Positions 6,338 through 6,373 of a stretch of 6,373 nt of DNA are shown here, piece by piece. Both the position numbers and the translations under genes were made by a program. Source of the DNA: Anaerotignum sp. (GTDB lineage Bacteria; Bacillota; Clostridia; Lachnospirales; Anaerotignaceae); the NCBI GenBank assembly GCA_020024265.1, contig JAHHTW010000041.1:1-6373 (forward strand), read 5' to 3'. The notes beneath the pieces were generated by a model. The model saw nothing but the letters and a program-made list of their open reading frames with translations. It was not told the DNA's origin and did not search any database. Positions within the stretch are counted from its first letter, which is position 1. Every line of letters begins with the position of its first letter.

Positions 6338-6373
6338 CCAATTCCCCACAAGGGAGTTCCTCCCTTGACCCGT
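6320..6373 (+). repeat. Partial copy of the left-end hairpin repeat, same orientation, running off the window
   Basis: These 54 bases match the first 54 bases of the 130-bp unit at 51 positions. The differences are CA to TT at 6342-6343 and A to G at 6372. Both hairpins are intact: TTGGGGC-TTT-GCCCCAA at 6325-6341 and CAAGGGAG-TTC-CTCCCTTG at 6349-6367. It lies directly downstream of spmA and could serve as its transcription terminator or 3'-end stabiliser, although no T-tract is visible before the window ends. Confidence 0.92.

Overview
The window looks like chromosomal DNA from an anaerobic, endospore-forming Clostridia-type Firmicute. The evidence is a spore maturation gene (spmA), a very large radical-dehydratase-activase-type iron-sulfur protein, purine-rich Shine-Dalgarno sites and moderate GC. 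The G/C-rich hairpin repeats resemble dispersed repeats I recall from Lachnospiraceae and Anaerotignum-like genomes. That placement is an impression from the sequence, not a search result.

Layout from left to right. Positions 1-315 hold a tandem array with a 130-bp period: two complete identical units and a 55-bp piece of a third. Each complete unit is built of small hairpins. Positions 316-480 carry no gene, but include a diverged, inverted relative of the same repeat (about 387-453). A strong intrinsic terminator (481-523, minus strand) closes a two-gene minus-strand operon. Transcribed first is a TetR-family regulator (4830-5492). It overlaps by 14 nt a 1436-residue protein (533-4843) made of two HgdC/BadF-type ATPase modules, a Cys-rich linker, a DUF2229-like region and a 2-hydroxyacyl-CoA dehydratase-like C-terminal region. 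The operon has a good vegetative promoter with a perfect 18-bp palindrome just after the predicted transcription start. This suggests that the TetR protein represses its own operon.

The divergent intergenic region (5493-5726) also holds a perfect 17-bp inverted repeat with a 12-nt loop, of unknown role. Next comes a candidate sigma-E promoter and a strong ribosome binding site in front of spmA (5727-6299, plus strand). Right after spmA, starting inside its stop codon, the left-end repeat returns in the same orientation (6296-6373), with a 21-bp tandem duplication at the junction. It runs off the window edge.

The activase operon probably makes an ATP-driven electron-transfer enzyme or activator acting on an unidentified CoA thioester or other hard-to-reduce substrate, controlled by a small-molecule-responsive repressor. 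spmA is an unrelated sporulation gene that points away from it. The least explained parts are the repeat family bracketing the module, the intergenic palindrome, and the substrate and inducer of the operon.
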